A DNA stretch of 58,549 bases from Paraburkholderia translucens (GTDB taxonomy: Bacteria; Pseudomonadota; Gammaproteobacteria; Burkholderiales; Burkholderiaceae), in contig NZ_JAJITC010000022.1 in assembly GCF_020881035.1 (NCBI RefSeq), forward strand, positions 1 to 58,549, in the 5' to 3' direction. Positions within the stretch are counted from its first letter, which is position 1. Each line of letters starts with the position of its first letter. Under the pieces are notes generated by a model. The model saw only the letters and a list, made by a program, of their open reading frames with translations. It searched no databases and was not told where the DNA came from. Positions 27,077 through 36,714 of the stretch are shown one piece after another. The translations under genes and the position numbers were made by a program.

Positions 27077-29864
27077 TGATCGCGATGCCACGGCGGCGCG
27101 GGGCGCGCAGGTGGCAATATCGCCGGACCAGGATTGCTTCGAACTCAATGGTTCGCAAGTGCCGATCCCTGCCGACCGTTCGAAGCGCCTGCTCGATTAT
27201 CTGCGTGCGGACCTGCGTCAGTTCGGCACCAAGGAAGGTTGCGGGCAAGGCGACTGCGGGAGTTGCACGGTGCTTGTCGATGGCGAAGTGCGCTATGCCT
27301 GCCTGATTCCCGTCTCGCAGGTCGAGGGACAGCGTGTCGTCACCATCGAAGGACTAGCCGGGAACACGGAATGCGGTCATCGTCTGAAGCAGGCATTTCT
27401 TGCCCATCAGGCGGTGCAATGCGGTTTTTGCACGCCGGGCATGCTAACCGCCGCGGCTGCAGCAATCGACGCTGGACGGGTAACCGACCGCGCTAGCGCG
27501 CGCGCCGCCATCGATGGCGTGCTCTGCCGCTGCACGGGCTACCAGAAGATCGTCGATGCCGTAACCGAGGTGGGGTGCGGCGGCGCCGCGCGGCGTTGTA
27601 CGGCCGCGCCCGCCGAAGGGCCGTCCGTCGGCGTGCCGTTGACACGCCTGGACGGTGCCGAAAAGGTCGATGGAACCCAGCATTTTGGCGCCGACGGCTA
27701 CCCGGCCCATAGCCTGCTCGTGCGGGCAGTCCGCTGCCCGCATCATCGCGCACGTTTCGCGTTCGGCGACCTCGCGGCGTTCGTCGACGCCCACCCGGGC
27801 GTCCATCGCGTCTTGACCCATGCCGATGTGCCGGGTATCAATCTGCATGGCGTAGCAACGCCTTATGCCGATCAGCCCGTGCTGCCGGAGTCGGAGGCGC
27901 GGCACTATCTCGAGGCGGTCGCGCTAGTGGTGGGCGAGCGCGACACGATCGCAGCACTTGAGATGGATGGCTTTCCCGTGACATGGGAGCCGCTGACACC
28001 GGTTCTTTCCATAACGGACGCGATGCGGGATGCAAGCCCGCAACTTCACCCTCGCCGCCCGGGCAATGTGCTGATCGAAGGCCTCGTGTGTCGCGGCGAC
28101 GCCGCCACCGCGATGCAGGACGCGCGTTATGTGGTGAATACAACGTTCGACTCGAGTTTCGTCGAACATGCCTACCTGGAGCCGGAAGCCGGGTGGGCGC
28201 TGCGTACGGGCGATACCATCGAAATTCATTCGCCCACGCAGGCTCCTTATCCACATCGCGATGATCTCGCGCGCATCCTTGCCGTTGCGCCGGAACAGGT
28301 GCGGGTGGTGGCGACTGCGGTTGGCGGCGGCTTCGGCGGCAAACTCGACATGACGGTCCAGCCGCTGCTCGCCATCGCAGCCTGGCATCTCGACAGACCC
28401 GTCGCCATGACCCTGACGCGTGAGGAGTCGATGGCCACTTCGACCAAGCGCCATCCGGGCCGCATGGTATCCAGCATGGCAGCCGACGCCGATGGCCGGC
28501 TTTGCGCGGTAACGTTCGATGGTGACTTCAATACCGGTGCATTCGCTTCGTGGGGCACCGCGGTTGCCAACAGGGTGCCGGTCCACGCCGGTGGCCCCTA
28601 CGTCATTCCTCACTACCTGGCGCGCACGCGCGCCATTCATACGCACGTGACACCGGCCGGCGCTTTCCGCGGCTTTGGCGTGCCGCAAACGATGATGTCC
28701 CAGGAGCAGCTTGTCGACGAGCTGGCGCTGAAGGTGGGCATCGATCCACTGGAATTTCGAGTATTGAACGCCTTGCGGCCCGGTGACACCCTGCCGACCG
28801 GACAGGTGCTCGACGATAGCGCCGGCCTCGTTGCATGCCTCGATGCGTTACGGCCCGCATGGCGTGACGCGCGCGCCCGGGTTGCTGCAGTGAACGAGAC
28901 ATCGCGCAGCCATGTTCGCCTTGGCGTCGGGATAGCGGCATTCTTCTATGGTTGCGGTAATACGGCACTCACCAACCCTTCGACCGTCCGTTTCGGCATA
29001 CGCCCTGACGGCACCATCGTTCTGCATCAGGGGGCGGTGGATGCGGGACAGGGAGCCAATACTGTCATAGCGCAAATCGCCGCCGACGCTCTGGGCGTGC
29101 CGGTCCACAGCCTGCGGTTCATCGGGCCAGACACGGCCATGACCCCGGATTGCGGCCGCACCTCCGCTTCACGCCAGACCTTCGTGACCGGCCGCGCCGC
29201 CATGCTCGCCGGAACGACGCTGCGCCACCGCTTGCTGGCCGTGGTGGGGGCTGCGGACGATGCGAGGATCACCGCTGGTCCGCAAGGTATCGCCATAGAT
29301 GGCCGCGCCGTGGCTCTGGGTAAATTGCCGGTCGACGCGCACGGCTACGTGCTGTCTGCCGAGGAAAGCTTCGATCCGCCCGTCACGCAGCTCGATGCAA
29401 CCGGGCACGGCAACCCTTACGCTACCTACGCGTTCGGCGCCCAGATGGCGGAAGTCGAAGTGGACTGCCAGAGCGGGCGAGTTCGCGTGCGGAAGGTCAT
29501 AGCAGCGCACGATGTCGGGAAAATGGTCAATCCCACCCTGCTCGAAGGACAAATAGAAGGCGCAGTGGCTCAGGGCGTAGGTATGGCGCTGATGGAGAAA
29601 TACCATCCAGGGCGGTACAACAATCTCCGCGACTACCTGATCCCGACCGTGCACGATGTGCCGGAGGTGCAGTCGATTTTTATCGAGGCGCCGACGGCCG
29701 TAGGACCGTATGGTGCGAAAGGCGTCGGCGAACCGGCGTTGGTCCCGACGGCCGCCGCCATCCTGAATGCGATCCATGATGCGATCGGCGTACGGATCCG
29801 CGAGGCACCCGCCTCCCCCGATGTCATCCTGCGGGCGCTGGCCTCGCGTAACGGCCACTCCTGA
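27057..29864 (+). CDS. Fused 2Fe-2S / molybdopterin subunit of a xanthine-dehydrogenase-family hydroxylase
   Basis: Catalytic protein of 935 residues that fuses the small and large subunits, normally separate in bacteria. Residues ~20-105 are a plant-type ferredoxin domain (Cys62, 67, 70 and 82). Residues ~110-170 are the second 2Fe-2S domain (CGFCTPG with Cys122/125; CRCTGY with Cys157/159). From ~200 it is the molybdopterin-cytosine-dinucleotide domain with GGGFGGKLD, PAGAFRGFGVPQ, and the active-site glutamate in GAKGVGEPAL (~Glu892). It starts at GTG 27057 after AAGGAG. It should hydroxylate an N-heterocycle or oxidise an aldehyde using water. The substrate is unknown. Confidence 0.93.
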   Translation: MAYQLPDDRDATAARGAQVAISPDQDCFELNGSQVPIPADRSKRLLDYLRADLRQFGTKEGCGQGDCGSCTVLVDGEVRYACLIPVSQVEGQRVVTIEGLAGNTECGHRLKQAFLAHQAVQCGFCTPGMLTAAAAAIDAGRVTDRASARAAIDGVLCRCTGYQKIVDAVTEVGCGGAARRCTAAPAEGPSVGVPLTRLDGAEKVDGTQHFGADGYPAHSLLVRAVRCPHHRARFAFGDLAAFVDAHPGVHRVLTHADVPGINLHGVATPYADQPVLPESEARHYLEAVALVVGERDTIAALEMDGFPVTWEPLTPVLSITDAMRDASPQLHPRRPGNVLIEGLVCRGDAATAMQDARYVVNTTFDSSFVEHAYLEPEAGWALRTGDTIEIHSPTQAPYPHRDDLARILAVAPEQVRVVATAVGGGFGGKLDMTVQPLLAIAAWHLDRPVAMTLTREESMATSTKRHPGRMVSSMAADADGRLCAVTFDGDFNTGAFASWGTAVANRVPVHAGGPYVIPHYLARTRAIHTHVTPAGAFRGFGVPQTMMSQEQLVDELALKVGIDPLEFRVLNALRPGDTLPTGQVLDDSAGLVACLDALRPAWRDARARVAAVNETSRSHVRLGVGIAAFFYGCGNTALTNPSTVRFGIRPDGTIVLHQGAVDAGQGANTVIAQIAADALGVPVHSLRFIGPDTAMTPDCGRTSASRQTFVTGRAAMLAGTTLRHRLLAVVGAADDARITAGPQGIAIDGRAVALGKLPVDAHGYVLSAEESFDPPVTQLDATGHGNPYATYAFGAQMAEVEVDCQSGRVRVRKVIAAHDVGKMVNPTLLEGQIEGAVAQGVGMALMEKYHPGRYNNLRDYLIPTVHDVPEVQSIFIEAPTAVGPYGAKGVGEPALVPTAAAILNAIHDAIGVRIREAPASPDVILRALASRNGHS

Positions 29865-29904
29865 ATTCGACGAAACAAACGCGTTCCTAACGAATCACAC
29901 AACA

Positions 29905-31179
29905 ATGACAACAAGAGATTTCGAGCAAGCTTCGCCGCCGGTGGCATTGGGTCCGTCATGGTATGCCGAATTGAGCCCTGGCGGAAAGCGGGCGTTCATC
30001 GCGTCATTCGCCGGGTGGGTGACCGATGCGTTCGACTTCATGGTGTTCAGCTTCGTTCTGGCTTCGCTGATTGAGTTGTGGCACCTGGATCGCGGCAAGG
30101 CAGGACTGCTGGGCACGGTGACGCTGCTTTTTTCTTCGCTCGGCGGGTGGATCGCCGGCATGCTGGCGGACCGGTACGGACGGGTCAAAGTATTGCAGGG
30201 GACGATCCTGTGGTTTTCGTTCTTTACGCTTGCGATCGGTTTCGCACAGAATTTCGAGCAGATCTTCGTGCTGCGAGCATTGCAGGGGCTTGGTTTCGGT
30301 GGCGAATGGGCCGTCGGTGCCGTGTTGGTCGGCGAGATCGTGACACCGGCGCATCGCGGCAAGGTCGTTGGGCTGGTACAAAGCGGGTGGGCTATTGGAT
30401 GGGGTGCCGCAGCCATTCTCTACAGTATCGCGTTTTCCGTTCTCCCCGAGTCCATGGCCTGGCGCAGTCTGTTCTGGATAAGCTTCCTGCCTGCATCGCT
30501 CGTGCTGTACATACGCAAGTACGTGCCGGAGCCCGAAGTCTTCGCGGCCACCAACGCAACCAGAACGCAAGATGCCAAACCGTCCCCGGTCTGGGCTATT
30601 TTCTCGCCGCCGCTGTTGCGAAGAACCGTGCTGGCCGCTCTGCTGTGCACGGGCATACAGGGAGGCTTCTACGCAATGTCCATCTGGCTACCCACCCTCT
30701 TGAAGTTCGAACGCCATCTGTCCGTGCTCGACACAGGCGCCTATCTTCTCGTGATCATCGTGGGGTCGTTCTGCGGATACCTGACTGGCGCGTACCTGTC
30801 CGACTATCTGGGCCGGCGGCGCAACTTCATCCTGTTTTCGATACTGTCGCTCGTCTCGGTTTGCCTGTACCTGACTCTCCCGCTTTCCAATACCGAAATG
30901 CTTTGGCTCGGATTCCCGCTCGGGTTCTCGTCGTGCGGAATTTTCAGCGGGATCGGCGCATATTTGGCTGAGCTGTACCCATCGGAATTGCGTGCGAATG
31001 GGCAAGGCTTTACTTATAACTTTGGCCGCGGGATAGGCGCGCTATTTCCGGCGCTTGTTGGCGTGCTCGGCCATTCCACAAGCATCTCGGTCGGAATCGC
31101 GATTTTTTCGGGTACGGCGTATGGCCTGGTCCTTCTAACGGTGTTGCTTTTGCCAGAGACCAAAGGCGCCACGCTTTAG
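29905..31179 (+). CDS. Major facilitator superfamily transporter (carboxylate/aromatic-acid type)
   Basis: Twelve-helix transporter of about 424 residues. It has the DFMVFSF first-helix pattern of the sialate/lactate/aromatic-acid MFS groups (GWVTDAFDFMVFSF), the loop 2-3 motif GMLADRYGRVKVLQG and the second-half copy YLSDYLGRRRNF. The ATG at 29905 begins just before the first helix. The frame extends to 29767 inside the previous gene without family support, and no strong ribosome-binding site was seen. It is the last gene of the TetR-controlled hydroxylase operon, so it probably imports the hydroxylase substrate, an organic or aromatic acid. Confidence 0.88.
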   Translation: MTTRDFEQASPPVALGPSWYAELSPGGKRAFIASFAGWVTDAFDFMVFSFVLASLIELWHLDRGKAGLLGTVTLLFSSLGGWIAGMLADRYGRVKVLQGTILWFSFFTLAIGFAQNFEQIFVLRALQGLGFGGEWAVGAVLVGEIVTPAHRGKVVGLVQSGWAIGWGAAAILYSIAFSVLPESMAWRSLFWISFLPASLVLYIRKYVPEPEVFAATNATRTQDAKPSPVWAIFSPPLLRRTVLAALLCTGIQGGFYAMSIWLPTLLKFERHLSVLDTGAYLLVIIVGSFCGYLTGAYLSDYLGRRRNFILFSILSLVSVCLYLTLPLSNTEMLWLGFPLGFSSCGIFSGIGAYLAELYPSELRANGQGFTYNFGRGIGALFPALVGVLGHSTSISVGIAIFSGTAYGLVLLTVLLLPETKGATL

Positions 31180-31529
31180 CTGTTTTTCCGCAAATCGGGC
31201 CATGCGCCGCGGCGCCGCCGGCGCCATGCACACGCGCTCACTTTCGCATGCACGCCGCCGATTTCCGGTTCGTTGCCGCGGGCAACGGATGGGTCGGCGG
31301 GGGTGGTTTCGTATCACACTGTATCTGCGGTACGGCAAAACAAAAAACGTTACACGCAAGCGGTATCCGCGAAACACGTCAGATACATTGCGGGATTCAA
31401 ATGTCCGGCACGCAGCGCGCACATGCTCGATGCACGCTCGTTGCGCCAACACCAGGCGGTCCATCGCGGCTTGCACGTTCTAGCCGTGTGACCGGTTAAA
31501 TCTAATTTCAATCCTGTCAGGACATGGTC
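31180..31529. other. Intergenic region after the MFS gene
   Basis: About 350 bp with only short overlapping frames of biased composition. A GC-rich quasi-palindrome (GGCGCCGCCGGCGCC, around 31211-31225) shortly after the MFS stop could help termination. No gene or clear promoter was identified. Confidence 0.4.
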
Positions 31530-32315
31530 ATGATCCGATCGATTAAGAAGTCATTCAGCGCCGCCCTGCTGCTCAGCGGTCTGTTCGCAGTACAGGTTTC
31601 CGATGCGGCAAGCACCGAATCCCTCAAGGGAACGAACGTCGTGCTGGTGCACGGCGCGTTCGCCGACGGCTCTAGTTGGGACAAGGTGATTCCGCTGCTC
31701 GAAGCGCGCGGGCTCCATGTCGTCGCGGTGCAGAATCCGCTCAGCTCGCTCGCCGACGACGTCGCCGCAACAAAGCGCGCGATCGATCAGCAGAGCGGTC
31801 CGGTCGTTCTCGTCGGTCATTCATGGGGCGGCGTCGTCATCAGCGAGGCCGGCAATGACGACAAGGTGAAGAGCCTCGTCTATGTTGCCGCGTTCGCACC
31901 CGACAACGGCCAGTCGATCGAAGACATGACCAGGGGCAAGGCGGCCCCCGCGTGGGTGAGCGAACTGCACACCGACGCCGGCGGCTACCTGACGCTCTCG
32001 ACGAAGGCAGTACTTGAAGACTTCGCGCAGGACCTGCCGGTGCCGCAACGTCGGCTGATTGCGGAAACACAAGGGCCGTGGGCGTCCGGCTGCATCGGCG
32101 CGAAAATCACGCAGGCGGCGTGGCACGACAAGCCGTCGTGGTTCGTGGTCGCGCGTCAGGATCACATGATCGACCCGGACCTCCAGCAGACGATGGCGAA
32201 TAACATTGGCGCGCACGTCACGCGGGTCGATGCGAGCCACGTGACGATGGTCAGTCAGCCGAAGGCCGTGGCCGACGCGATCATTGCCGCTGCACAAGCC
32301 GCGCACCGGGAATAA
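31530..32315 (+). CDS. Exported alpha/beta hydrolase
   Basis: Hydrolase of about 261 residues with a Sec signal peptide (MIRSIKKSFSAALLLSGLFA, cleavage near VSDA). Catalytic features are the oxyanion loop VHGAFADGSSWD, the nucleophile elbow GHSWGG and the histidine in ASHVTMVS. The acid is probably the Asp in RQDHMIDPD. The family is broad (esterase, lactonase or haloperoxidase-like). AGGA stands seven bases before the ATG at 31530 and only one base before the ATG at 31524, so the second is preferred. It precedes the two-component gene cluster on the same strand, 214 bp away. Confidence 0.88.
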   Translation: MIRSIKKSFSAALLLSGLFAVQVSDAASTESLKGTNVVLVHGAFADGSSWDKVIPLLEARGLHVVAVQNPLSSLADDVAATKRAIDQQSGPVVLVGHSWGGVVISEAGNDDKVKSLVYVAAFAPDNGQSIEDMTRGKAAPAWVSELHTDAGGYLTLSTKAVLEDFAQDLPVPQRRLIAETQGPWASGCIGAKITQAAWHDKPSWFVVARQDHMIDPDLQQTMANNIGAHVTRVDASHVTMVSQPKAVADAIIAAAQAAHRE

Positions 32316-32529
32316 CGGGGCACGCAGTGATATCCCGGCGGTGATCGAACGGTGGGTCGGCAGCGCGTGACGTTCGCGCTGCCTCACGCCGCCGGCGAAC
32401 GGTATCATCCATTCGTATGCCCGCATCCCATCTGCGTATGCAACGAATGGACCAGCGCGACGGCTTCTGCTACGTTTACAGCCGGGTCGCCGGAAGGCCG
32501 ACCCTTACCGTGGACACCTGGACGCCGCG

Positions 32530-33198
32530 ATGCGCGATACCCCTTCTTCCAGCACGACCGCTTCATCCGATCGCTTCGAAGCCCGTGTCGTCTATGTCGT
32601 CGACGACGACGAACTCGTACGTGGTGCGGTCGTCGGCTTGCTGCGCTCGGTCGGCCTCACAGTGCATGCATTCAGCTCGACCGACCAATTCCTTGCGGCG
32701 CCGCGTAGCGAAGGCCCTTCGTGCCTCGTGCTCGACGTGCGCTTGCGCGGCGAGAGTGGCCTCGCGTTCCAGAAATCTCTGACCGAAACCGGCAAGCCCC
32801 ACATGCCGATCATATTCATGACGGGTCATGGCGACATCGCGATGACCGTCAAGGCGATGAAAGCCGGCGCGATGGATTTCCTCGCGAAGCCGTTTCGCGA
32901 CCAGGATATGGTGGACGCGGTAATCGCGGCTCTCGACAACGATGCGAAACGCCTTGAAGCTGCCCGCTCCCTGGACGGTCTGCAGACCTGCTGGGAATCA
33001 CTGACGCCACGCGAGCGCGAGGTCCTGCAACACGTCGCCGCGGGTCTGATGAACAAGCAGATCGCGGATCGGATGAGCATCGCGGAAATCACCGCCAAGA
33101 TTCATCGCGGACAGGCGATGCGGAAAATGAATACGCGCTCGGTCGCCGACCTGGTGCGCAAGATGGAAGCGCTCGGCGTAGGTCACAAGGCGAACTGA
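32530..33198 (+). CDS. FixJ/NarL-type response regulator
   Basis: Cytoplasmic regulator of 222 residues. The receiver domain (~19-135) has acidic residues VVDDDE, phospho-acceptor Asp69 in LVLDVRL, Thr98 region MTGHGD, and Lys120 in FLAKPF. A LuxR-type helix-turn-helix (~155-215) contains LTPREREVLQHVAAGLMNKQ, then IADRMSIAEITAKIHRGQAM. It is the first of three two-component genes in a row. Its sensor may be the nearby histidine kinase or the giant hybrid kinase at 20-25 kb. Regulators of this class often accompany such hybrids. The pairing is not shown by sequence. Confidence 0.94.
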   Translation: MRDTPSSSTTASSDRFEARVVYVVDDDELVRGAVVGLLRSVGLTVHAFSSTDQFLAAPRSEGPSCLVLDVRLRGESGLAFQKSLTETGKPHMPIIFMTGHGDIAMTVKAMKAGAMDFLAKPFRDQDMVDAVIAALDNDAKRLEAARSLDGLQTCWESLTPREREVLQHVAAGLMNKQIADRMSIAEITAKIHRGQAMRKMNTRSVADLVRKMEALGVGHKAN

Positions 33199-33250
33199 GC
33201 GCACTGTCGCCGAAGGGTGGGCCGAGGCCAGCCGGGCTCCATACCTACAT

Positions 33251-33721
33251 ATGATGGCGATCGCGATTACCGGCGGTATGCTGAAACATCGGGTGACGGT
33301 GGGATGGGCCCACGAGTTGATCCGGTCGCAAGCAGGAACTCCCTTGTCGCCTTCAGCTAATGAACTCGTGTCGATCGTCGACGACGATCCTCTCGTTCGA
33401 ACCGCCACGAGCAGTCTCGTGCGTTCGCTCGGATGGGATGCCCGCGAATTCTCGTGCGCCGAGGATTTTCTTGCGTCGAACGAACGGATGCAAACGCACT
33501 GCCTCCTGTGTGACGTTCGAATGCCGGGAATGAACGGCATGGAACTGCTGGAGCGGCTCGAAGCCGAAGGTCTGCGCATCCCCACCCTCCTCATCACCGC
33601 ATTCGCCACCGCGCGCATTCTCGAGCGTGCGCGCGCGAGCACCGCGCTGCGCCTGCTCGAAAAGCCGATCGACGCCGTCGAACTGGAAACGTGGATCGTT
33701 CGCGCGCTGAACCAGCGCTGA
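33251..33721 (+). CDS. Single-domain response regulator
   Basis: Protein of up to 156 residues, essentially one receiver domain (SIVDDDP, Asp88 in LLCDVRMPGMNGMELL, ITAFATA in place of the Thr/Ser motif, Lys138 in RLLEKPID). There is no DNA-binding domain, so it acts as a phosphate shuttle or protein-binding switch, or the DNA-binding part was lost. No convincing ribosome-binding site marks the first ATG. The actual start may be later, near SPSANELVSI. It sits between a LuxR-type regulator and a histidine kinase. Confidence 0.9.
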   Translation: MMAIAITGGMLKHRVTVGWAHELIRSQAGTPLSPSANELVSIVDDDPLVRTATSSLVRSLGWDAREFSCAEDFLASNERMQTHCLLCDVRMPGMNGMELLERLEAEGLRIPTLLITAFATARILERARASTALRLLEKPIDAVELETWIVRALNQR

Positions 33722-33853
33722 AGGTGTGCCAACGGCTGCATGCGAAAGTCAAACCTTCGTAGGGGCCGCGCGCCCGTTGATGTGATAGTGCAGACCCCGC
33801 GTCGCATGATTTCATTTCAGTGCCGCTCCACCTCGCGGCGACAGGAGATGAAG

Positions 33854-34945
33854 ATGACTTTGAACCCGGGATTCTTGCTTGACGTGTTGCTGGGATCGTT
33901 CGTGAGATCAGTGCGATCCGACCTGGTCACGAAAAAACAGCTGCGTGGACTTGCCGCGCGGATAGGCCCCAAAGGCGAGCTGTATCGCGGCTCGATCGCG
34001 GCTGGCATCCTGCTCGTCGCAATCAGTCAGCCCATAGGGTGGAGCGCGTTGCTCATGCTGCCCAGCCTTTCCGACGATCCGCCGCTTGTGCTCGTCTGCC
34101 TCGTGGCAATGGGCCTTGCCCTCCTGTCGCTCGCTCAATCGATGAATGCCTTCGAGCAGCGATCGAGCATCGACCGTCTCGCGGCGGCAATCGCGCAGCG
34201 CGGCCCGCAACGCGCTCACGAGGCGCTTGCCATGGCCGGCTCGCCCGCGATCGTCCGGCTGATCCAGTCGATCAACCATTCGCAGCGGCACAACGCCGAA
34301 CGTGCGGCTGAACTGCTCGACATGCTTGCCGCCTACGCGCACGACCAGCGCACGCCGCTTACGCGCATCGCGCTTCGCTGCGAGCAGATCGGCGACCGGG
34401 CGTTGCGCGAAGCGATCGAGCTCGATCTTGAGGAAGTGACCGAGCTGGTCGACGCGAGCATCGCCTGTGCGCGGATGCAGTGCAGCGCCACCGAACGCCT
34501 GCGCTGTATCGATGCAGACGGACTGATCAGCACGCTGATCGACAACTACAAGGACGCGGGAAGCGCCGTTGTGCTCGAAGGCCACGTCGGCTGCCCGATC
34601 GTCGCCTGCCCGCACGCGCTGCGACGCGTGCTCGTCAACCTGATCGATAACGCATTGCGCTATGGCAGCGACGTCCGTCTTTGCGTGCGGGTCGAAGCCC
34701 GGCAGCTGATTCTCGCGGTGCGGGACTCGGGCCCGGGCATCGAACTCGCCGAAATGGAGGCCGTCTTCGCACCGTGGTATCGGGCGCCGCAGACGGCTTT
34801 GCGCGCACCGGGGTCCGGCCTCGGGCTCGCGACCGCCCGTCGGCTGACCCTGGCGATGCGCGGCAAGCTGGAACTGGAAAACCGCAGCAGCGGCGGACTC
34901 GAGGCAAGACTGACGCTGCCGTTGACCACGGAGAACGACCGTTGA
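33854..34945 (+). CDS. Membrane sensor histidine kinase
   Basis: Sensor of about 363 residues. Two membrane helices (~45-72 and ~76-97) are separated by a very short loop, so there is almost no periplasmic sensing domain. A linker follows, then the H box AAYAHDQRTPLTRIALR (His163). The ATPase domain has an N box LVNLIDNALRYG, a G1 box DSGPGIE and a G2 box GSGLGLATARRL. GGAG lies directly against the ATG at 33848, so the ATG at 33854, six bases farther, is preferred. The gene follows two response-regulator genes. It probably senses a membrane or intracellular signal. Confidence 0.9.
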   Translation: MTLNPGFLLDVLLGSFVRSVRSDLVTKKQLRGLAARIGPKGELYRGSIAAGILLVAISQPIGWSALLMLPSLSDDPPLVLVCLVAMGLALLSLAQSMNAFEQRSSIDRLAAAIAQRGPQRAHEALAMAGSPAIVRLIQSINHSQRHNAERAAELLDMLAAYAHDQRTPLTRIALRCEQIGDRALREAIELDLEEVTELVDASIACARMQCSATERLRCIDADGLISTLIDNYKDAGSAVVLEGHVGCPIVACPHALRRVLVNLIDNALRYGSDVRLCVRVEARQLILAVRDSGPGIELAEMEAVFAPWYRAPQTALRAPGSGLGLATARRLTLAMRGKLELENRSSGGLEARLTLPLTTENDR

Positions 34946-35021
34946 TTCAAGTACTGCTGTCCGCGAATGTACTGCATGCGCGGACAGTCTCGTCAGTCAC
35001 AACGCTACCCAAGGACCTGCA

Positions 35022-36443
35022 ATGCAGATCATCGACAAGATTTATATCGACGGCGAGTTCGTCACGCCGCACGGCGACGAACTGTTTGATCTCTTCAACC
35101 CTGCGACCGAACAGGTGATCGGCCGCGTGCGCCTCGCCGATGCGCAGGACGCGCGGGACGCGATTGCTGCAGCGAAGCGCGCGTTTCCCGCGTTTTCGCG
35201 CACGGACAAGCGCGAGCGCATCGACATGCTGAAGCGTATGCATGAGGCCGTCGTCGCGAAAGAGGACGAGCTTTACGAAGCGATCACGGAAGAATATGGC
35301 GCGCCCGTGTCGCGTGGCCGGTGGATGGCTCGGCATGCGAGCAATGTGCTTCTCGAAGCCACGAAGGTGCTAAAGGACTATGCGTTCACGCGCCGGGCGG
35401 GCACCGCGGAAGTCGTGATGCAGCCGCTCGGCGTCGCCGGTCTGATCACGCCGTGGAATAGCGATGCCGGTTTCATTTGCGGAAAACTGGCAGCCGCGCT
35501 AGCCGCGGGCTGCACGGCGGTTGTCAAGCCGAGCGAAATGAGTGCGATCCAGACCCACATCGTCACGGAAGCGTTGCATGAAGCAGGCTTGCCGGCGGGC
35601 GTATTCAATATCGTGACGGGGCGCGGCGACACGGCCGGCGCGCAGATCAGCTCGCACCCCGACGTGGCCAAACTGTCGTTCACCGGCTCCACGGCGGTCG
35701 GCAAATCCATTCTGCGCACCGGCGCGGAAACCTTGAAGCGCGTGACACTGGAACTCGGCGGCAAGTCGCCGGTGATCGTGCTCGACGATGCCGATTTCGA
35801 TCACGCAGTGCCGCTTGCGATTCAGGCCGGTTTCATGAACAGCGGTCAGGCATGCATCGCTGGCACGCGCATTCTCGTGCCCGGGCAACGGCTCGCGGAA
35901 TTCGAGAGGCGCGTGCGGGAAGAGGTGGCGCGCACCCAGGCGGGCGATCCGCGCGATCCGCGAACGAGCGTCGGCCCGATGGTCAGCGAGAACCAGTGGG
36001 AGCGCGTGCAGCGCTATATCCGCATCGGCATCGACGAAGGAGCGCGTTTGATCGCGGGCGGCGAAGGCCGGCCGGAGGGCATCGACGCAGGATGGTTTGT
36101 CCGCCCCACGGTCTTCAGCGACGTGACGAACGACATGACGATCGCGCGCGAAGAGATTTTCGGCCCGGTCCTGTCGATCATCTCGTACCGCGATATTGAC
36201 GAGGCTATCGCCATCGCCAATGACACGAACTACGGCTTGCAGGCGTACGTGTTCTCCGAGGATGAGAGGCGTGCACGCTGGGTCGCGGCGCACATCGAAG
36301 CGGGGCGCGTACTCATCAATACACTGGCACACGAACCGGCCGCACCGTTCGGCGGCTTCAAGCAATCGGGCATCGGGCGCGAGTACGGCACGTTTGGACT
36401 GGAGGCGTTTCTCGAGCCGAAGGCCGTAGTTGCGGCATTCTGA
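35022..36443 (+). CDS. NAD(P)-dependent aldehyde dehydrogenase
   Basis: Enzyme of 473 residues that oxidises an aldehyde to its acid. Catalytic residues are intact: Asn146 in LITPWNSDAG, Glu244 in VTLELGGKSP and nucleophile Cys278 in FMNSGQACIAGTR. FTGSTAVGKSI (cofactor loop) and EEIFGPVLSII are also present. Length and motifs match the general ALDH family, near betaine/gamma-aminobutyraldehyde types, but the specific substrate is unclear. It lies 76 bp after the histidine kinase gene on the same strand and may be a target of that system or just a neighbour. Confidence 0.93.
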   Translation: MQIIDKIYIDGEFVTPHGDELFDLFNPATEQVIGRVRLADAQDARDAIAAAKRAFPAFSRTDKRERIDMLKRMHEAVVAKEDELYEAITEEYGAPVSRGRWMARHASNVLLEATKVLKDYAFTRRAGTAEVVMQPLGVAGLITPWNSDAGFICGKLAAALAAGCTAVVKPSEMSAIQTHIVTEALHEAGLPAGVFNIVTGRGDTAGAQISSHPDVAKLSFTGSTAVGKSILRTGAETLKRVTLELGGKSPVIVLDDADFDHAVPLAIQAGFMNSGQACIAGTRILVPGQRLAEFERRVREEVARTQAGDPRDPRTSVGPMVSENQWERVQRYIRIGIDEGARLIAGGEGRPEGIDAGWFVRPTVFSDVTNDMTIAREEIFGPVLSIISYRDIDEAIAIANDTNYGLQAYVFSEDERRARWVAAHIEAGRVLINTLAHEPAAPFGGFKQSGIGREYGTFGLEAFLEPKAVVAAF

Positions 36444-36478
36444 TAGCGAAACTCAGGCATTCGCCGGTGCACCTGTGC

Positions 36479-36505
36479 GGGTTGGCCAAGCAGGAGCGCC
36501 AACCC
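36479..36505 (+). terminator. Candidate terminator hairpin after aldehyde dehydrogenase
   Basis: A perfect 8-bp stem, GGGTTGGC (36479-36486) with GCCAACCC (36498-36505), lies 35 bp after the stop. No T-run follows, so it may slow or protect the transcript rather than act as a classic intrinsic terminator. Confidence 0.4.
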
Positions 36506-36714
36506 GAGGAAGAGCTTGAGGACGGGTCGACTCGTCGGTAGACGGCTACCGCTTGCCAACTCCCATTTTTCTCCGCTTATACTCACTGTCGCCTGAGCGG
36601 CGAACGCCTAGGCCCCACGCTGCACGCCGACAAAATGCCACGACACCGGTCGACAACACGGCACGCGATTCACGTTTCGCAACCGCAATTCTTACACTAC
36701 AGGTGGGGTCTCTT

